A stretch of DNA of 64,000 nt, from contig NZ_KI421513.1 in NCBI RefSeq assembly GCF_000473325.1, positions 921,217-985,216 of the forward strand, given 5' to 3'. This document shows positions 62,443 through 64,000 of the stretch, in pieces. Source of the stretch: Leisingera caerulea DSM 24564. GTDB lineage: Bacteria > Pseudomonadota > Alphaproteobacteria > Rhodobacterales > Rhodobacteraceae. Position 1 is the stretch's first letter, and the number at the start of each line of letters is the position of its first letter. The notes beneath the pieces were generated by a model, which searched no databases, was not told where the DNA came from, and saw only the letters and a program-made list of their open reading frames with translations. Both the position numbers and the translations under genes were made by a program.

Positions 62443-62679
62443 TTAGACGGCGAACATCAGCAGCAGAGCGACCAGGAACGAGAAGATGCCCAGTGCTTCT
62501 GCAAACGCGATGCCGATGAACAGGGTTGCGGTCTGGCCGGCAGCTGCCGAAGGGTTGCGCAGAGCGCCTGCCAGGAAGTTGCCAGCCACGTGGCCCACAC
62601 CGATTGCGGCTGCGCCGGAACCGATTGCTGCCAGGCCTGCGCCGACGAACTGACCGAGTTGTGCGATATCGCCTTCCAT
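62443..62679 (-). CDS. atpE: ATP synthase F0 subunit c
   Basis: 78 aa hairpin protein forming the rotor ring. Helix 1 has the [14 protein letters not shown] glycine-rich stretch, and the proton-binding carboxyl is Glu61 in [10 protein letters not shown], characteristic of H+-type rings. The loop is RNPSA. Intergenic spacing of about 87 bases on either side may set its higher expression. Confidence 0.97.
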   Translation of the reverse strand: MEGDIAQLGQFVGAGLAAIGSGAAAIGVGHVAGNFLAGALRNPSAAAGQTATLFIGIAFAEALGIFSFLVALLLMFAV

Positions 62680-62766
62680 GATTTCTCTCCTTACGATGGA
62701 ATGTGGTGATTTCTAGGGTGGGCAGGCCCAGTCCGGGCGCGCCCGCTTAGCTTTCAGATCCTGGCC

Positions 62767-63570
62767 TTAGTGGCTCGGGTGCAGTGCATCCTTCAGGTAC
62801 ACGCAGGTCAGGATGGTGAACACGTAGGCCTGGATGAAGGCCACCAGAACTTCGAGGGCGTAGACTGCGGTGATCGCGAAGATCGGCAGAAAGCTGAACA
62901 GGCCCAGGGCGCCAGCAAAGCCTGCGAACACTTTCAGAACCGCGTGGCCGGCCATCACGTTACCGGCAAGACGGATGGAGTGGCTGACAGGGCGCACGAA
63001 GTAGGAAATCAGTTCGATGATGGCCAGGATCGGGCGGAGCGCCAGCGGTGCGCTCGACACCCAGAACAGGCCCAGGAAACCGGCGCCGTTCTTGACGAAA
63101 CCGACGATGGTCACGGTGAAGAACACCAGCGCCGCCAGGATCGCGGTCACAGCGATGTGCGACGTGGTAGTGAATGACATCGGGATCAGGCCCAGGAAGT
63201 TGGCCATCACGATGAACATGAACAGGGTCATGATGTAGGGGAAGAACTTGACGCCGTCCTTGCCGGCCACGTCTTCGACCATCTTGTAGATGAAGCCATA
63301 GGCCAGTTCCGCCACCGACTGGGTGCGGCCCGGCACGATGGCGCGGCGGGAGGAGCCCAGCACCAGCAGGGCGAACACCGCCAGAACCGCCAGGCCCATC
63401 CACAGGGTCACGTTGGTCGGGGTGTACCAGGAGACGTGGTCACCGCCGAACAGCGGCTTCACGATGAACTGGTCCATCGGGTGGATCGCCAGCTTTGATT
63501 CCGCCGGAGCGAAAATCAGGCCCGACACTACGACCAGTGCCAGAACTGCGAAAAAGAATATTTTGCCCAT
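62767..63570 (-). CDS. atpB: ATP synthase F0 subunit a
   Basis: 267 aa, the proton-channel subunit with five or six helices. The essential Arg is in [16 protein letters not shown], and [16 protein letters not shown] is also conserved. ATG 63570 with GGAG upstream is chosen over an in-frame start 25 codons earlier, which lies in the spacer after atpI. Confidence 0.96.
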   Translation of the reverse strand: MGKIFFFAVLALVVVSGLIFAPAESKLAIHPMDQFIVKPLFGGDHVSWYTPTNVTLWMGLAVLAVFALLVLGSSRRAIVPGRTQSVAELAYGFIYKMVEDVAGKDGVKFFPYIMTLFMFIVMANFLGLIPMSFTTTSHIAVTAILAALVFFTVTIVGFVKNGAGFLGLFWVSSAPLALRPILAIIELISYFVRPVSHSIRLAGNVMAGHAVLKVFAGFAGALGLFSFLPIFAITAVYALEVLVAFIQAYVFTILTCVYLKDALHPSH

Positions 63571-63610
63571 CGGTCCGCTTCTCCTGTCGCCGGCAGCCGA
63601 TCCCGTCGGA

Positions 63611-63955
63611 TCAGTCCCGGTCTTGCGCATTTTTTTCGGCCTCATCGGCCAGTTTCTTGTCCTGGATCTCCTGCGCGCTGCGAAGCATCGTCTTCACCCC
63701 GGCCGCAAGACCCAGCAATACAAACAGCACCATGAATATCGGGAGCGTGCCAAACAGCAGGTCGAGCCCGTATCCGATGCCAAAGCCGATCGCGAGACCG
63801 GCCACCAATTCGATCACCATCCGCCAGGCCATATTGGCCATCGAATAATGCTCATCCGCGCGCGGCTTGGGCTCCTGGGCCTTACGCGCCGCTGCCAGCT
63901 TCTCCTCCAGCTGCGCCATGCGCTGCTTTTGGTCGTCGTTGGTCACGGGCGCCAT
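63611..63955 (-). CDS. atpI: AtpI/AtpZ-family ATP synthase accessory protein
   Basis: 114 aa. A basic, charged N-terminus precedes two membrane helices (about 46-65 and 70-90) with [27 protein letters not shown], in parts the GxxxG-rich first helix and the GTLPIFM turn, as in AtpI, which aids c-ring assembly or magnesium entry. First gene of the visible operon; its upstream region runs off the window. ATG 63955 is preferred to an in-frame start 12 codons upstream. Confidence 0.88.
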   Translation of the reverse strand: MAPVTNDDQKQRMAQLEEKLAAARKAQEPKPRADEHYSMANMAWRMVIELVAGLAIGFGIGYGLDLLFGTLPIFMVLFVLLGLAAGVKTMLRSAQEIQDKKLADEAEKNAQDRD

Positions 63956-64000
63956 CCTCACGCGAAATTCTGTGAAGGGTGCTAAGGCCAAGGGGCTGAG

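Overview
The window reads as chromosomal core DNA of an alphaproteobacterium, most likely a marine Rhodobacteraceae member of the Roseobacter group (Leisingera/Phaeobacter/Ruegeria-like). The evidence is high GC by eye, an ATP synthase operon with both b and b' subunits next to an AtpI-type protein, the cluster HPr / EIIA-Man / RapZ / short HprK / ChvG / ChvI facing pckA, an ETF operon, a methylsuccinyl-CoA dehydrogenase of the ethylmalonyl-CoA pathway, and short intergenic repeats of the kind scattered in roseobacter genomes. The genus call is inference. I see no CRISPR array, phage, transposase, rRNA or tRNA gene.

Layout. 1-4270: the start of an S10 ribosomal protein operon (rpsJ-rplC-rplD-rplW, minus strand), closed by a terminator after rplW. 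A stand-alone tuf follows, with an AT-richer transglutaminase-like gene lying between tuf and rpsJ. 4394-10086: a lipoprotein gene, parC, an SH3-domain protein, a short-chain dehydrogenase, a small HIG1-like membrane protein and a PduO-type cobalamin adenosyltransferase. 10384-13995: etfBA and a 3-hydroxyacyl-CoA dehydrogenase. 14103-21440: an OlsA-like acyltransferase (candidate SalA), the PTS-type regulatory genes, ChvG/ChvI and divergent pckA, joining carbon, cell-envelope and gluconeogenic control. 21613-28737: a PAS plus MCP-tip protein, a dGTPase-like HD hydrolase, two transporters, mcd and two lipoproteins.

28721-35599 (minus): pdxJ, ABZJ_00895-type gene, acpS, lepB, rnc, then era, a DUF1491 gene and recO. 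This conserved order is split between rnc and era by a multicopper oxidase on the other strand. 35706-39580: a DUF2062 gene, rsh (stringent response), rpoZ and folK. 39718-44326: a NYN-domain protein, a small cytochrome c, ispH, a LysE-type exporter, a methyltransferase, rnhA and a TRIC-type channel. 44333-49599: a glycosyltransferase, a GlsB/YeaQ protein, fmt, two peptide deformylase genes (one with its active site lost), a PatB-like C-S lyase and an L,D-transpeptidase. 50193-54402: a glutathionyl-hydroquinone reductase, cobC-cbiB and a lytic transglycosylase. 55339-61097: smc, then an aminotransferase and a divergent FadR-type regulator sharing a region with two matching inverted repeats. 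61241-63955: atpI-atpB-atpE-atpF'-atpF.

Most of the window is ordinary housekeeping DNA. The observations most worth following are the transglutaminase-like gene in the ribosomal region, the catalytically degraded deformylase kept in the def-fmt cluster, the paired operators at the GntR/aminotransferase locus, a cluster of nested palindromes at 28105-28309, and the multicopper oxidase breaking up rnc-era. I cannot point to a clear new multi-gene system. Coordinates and motifs were read by eye; family names come from sequence motifs and memory, not database searches.
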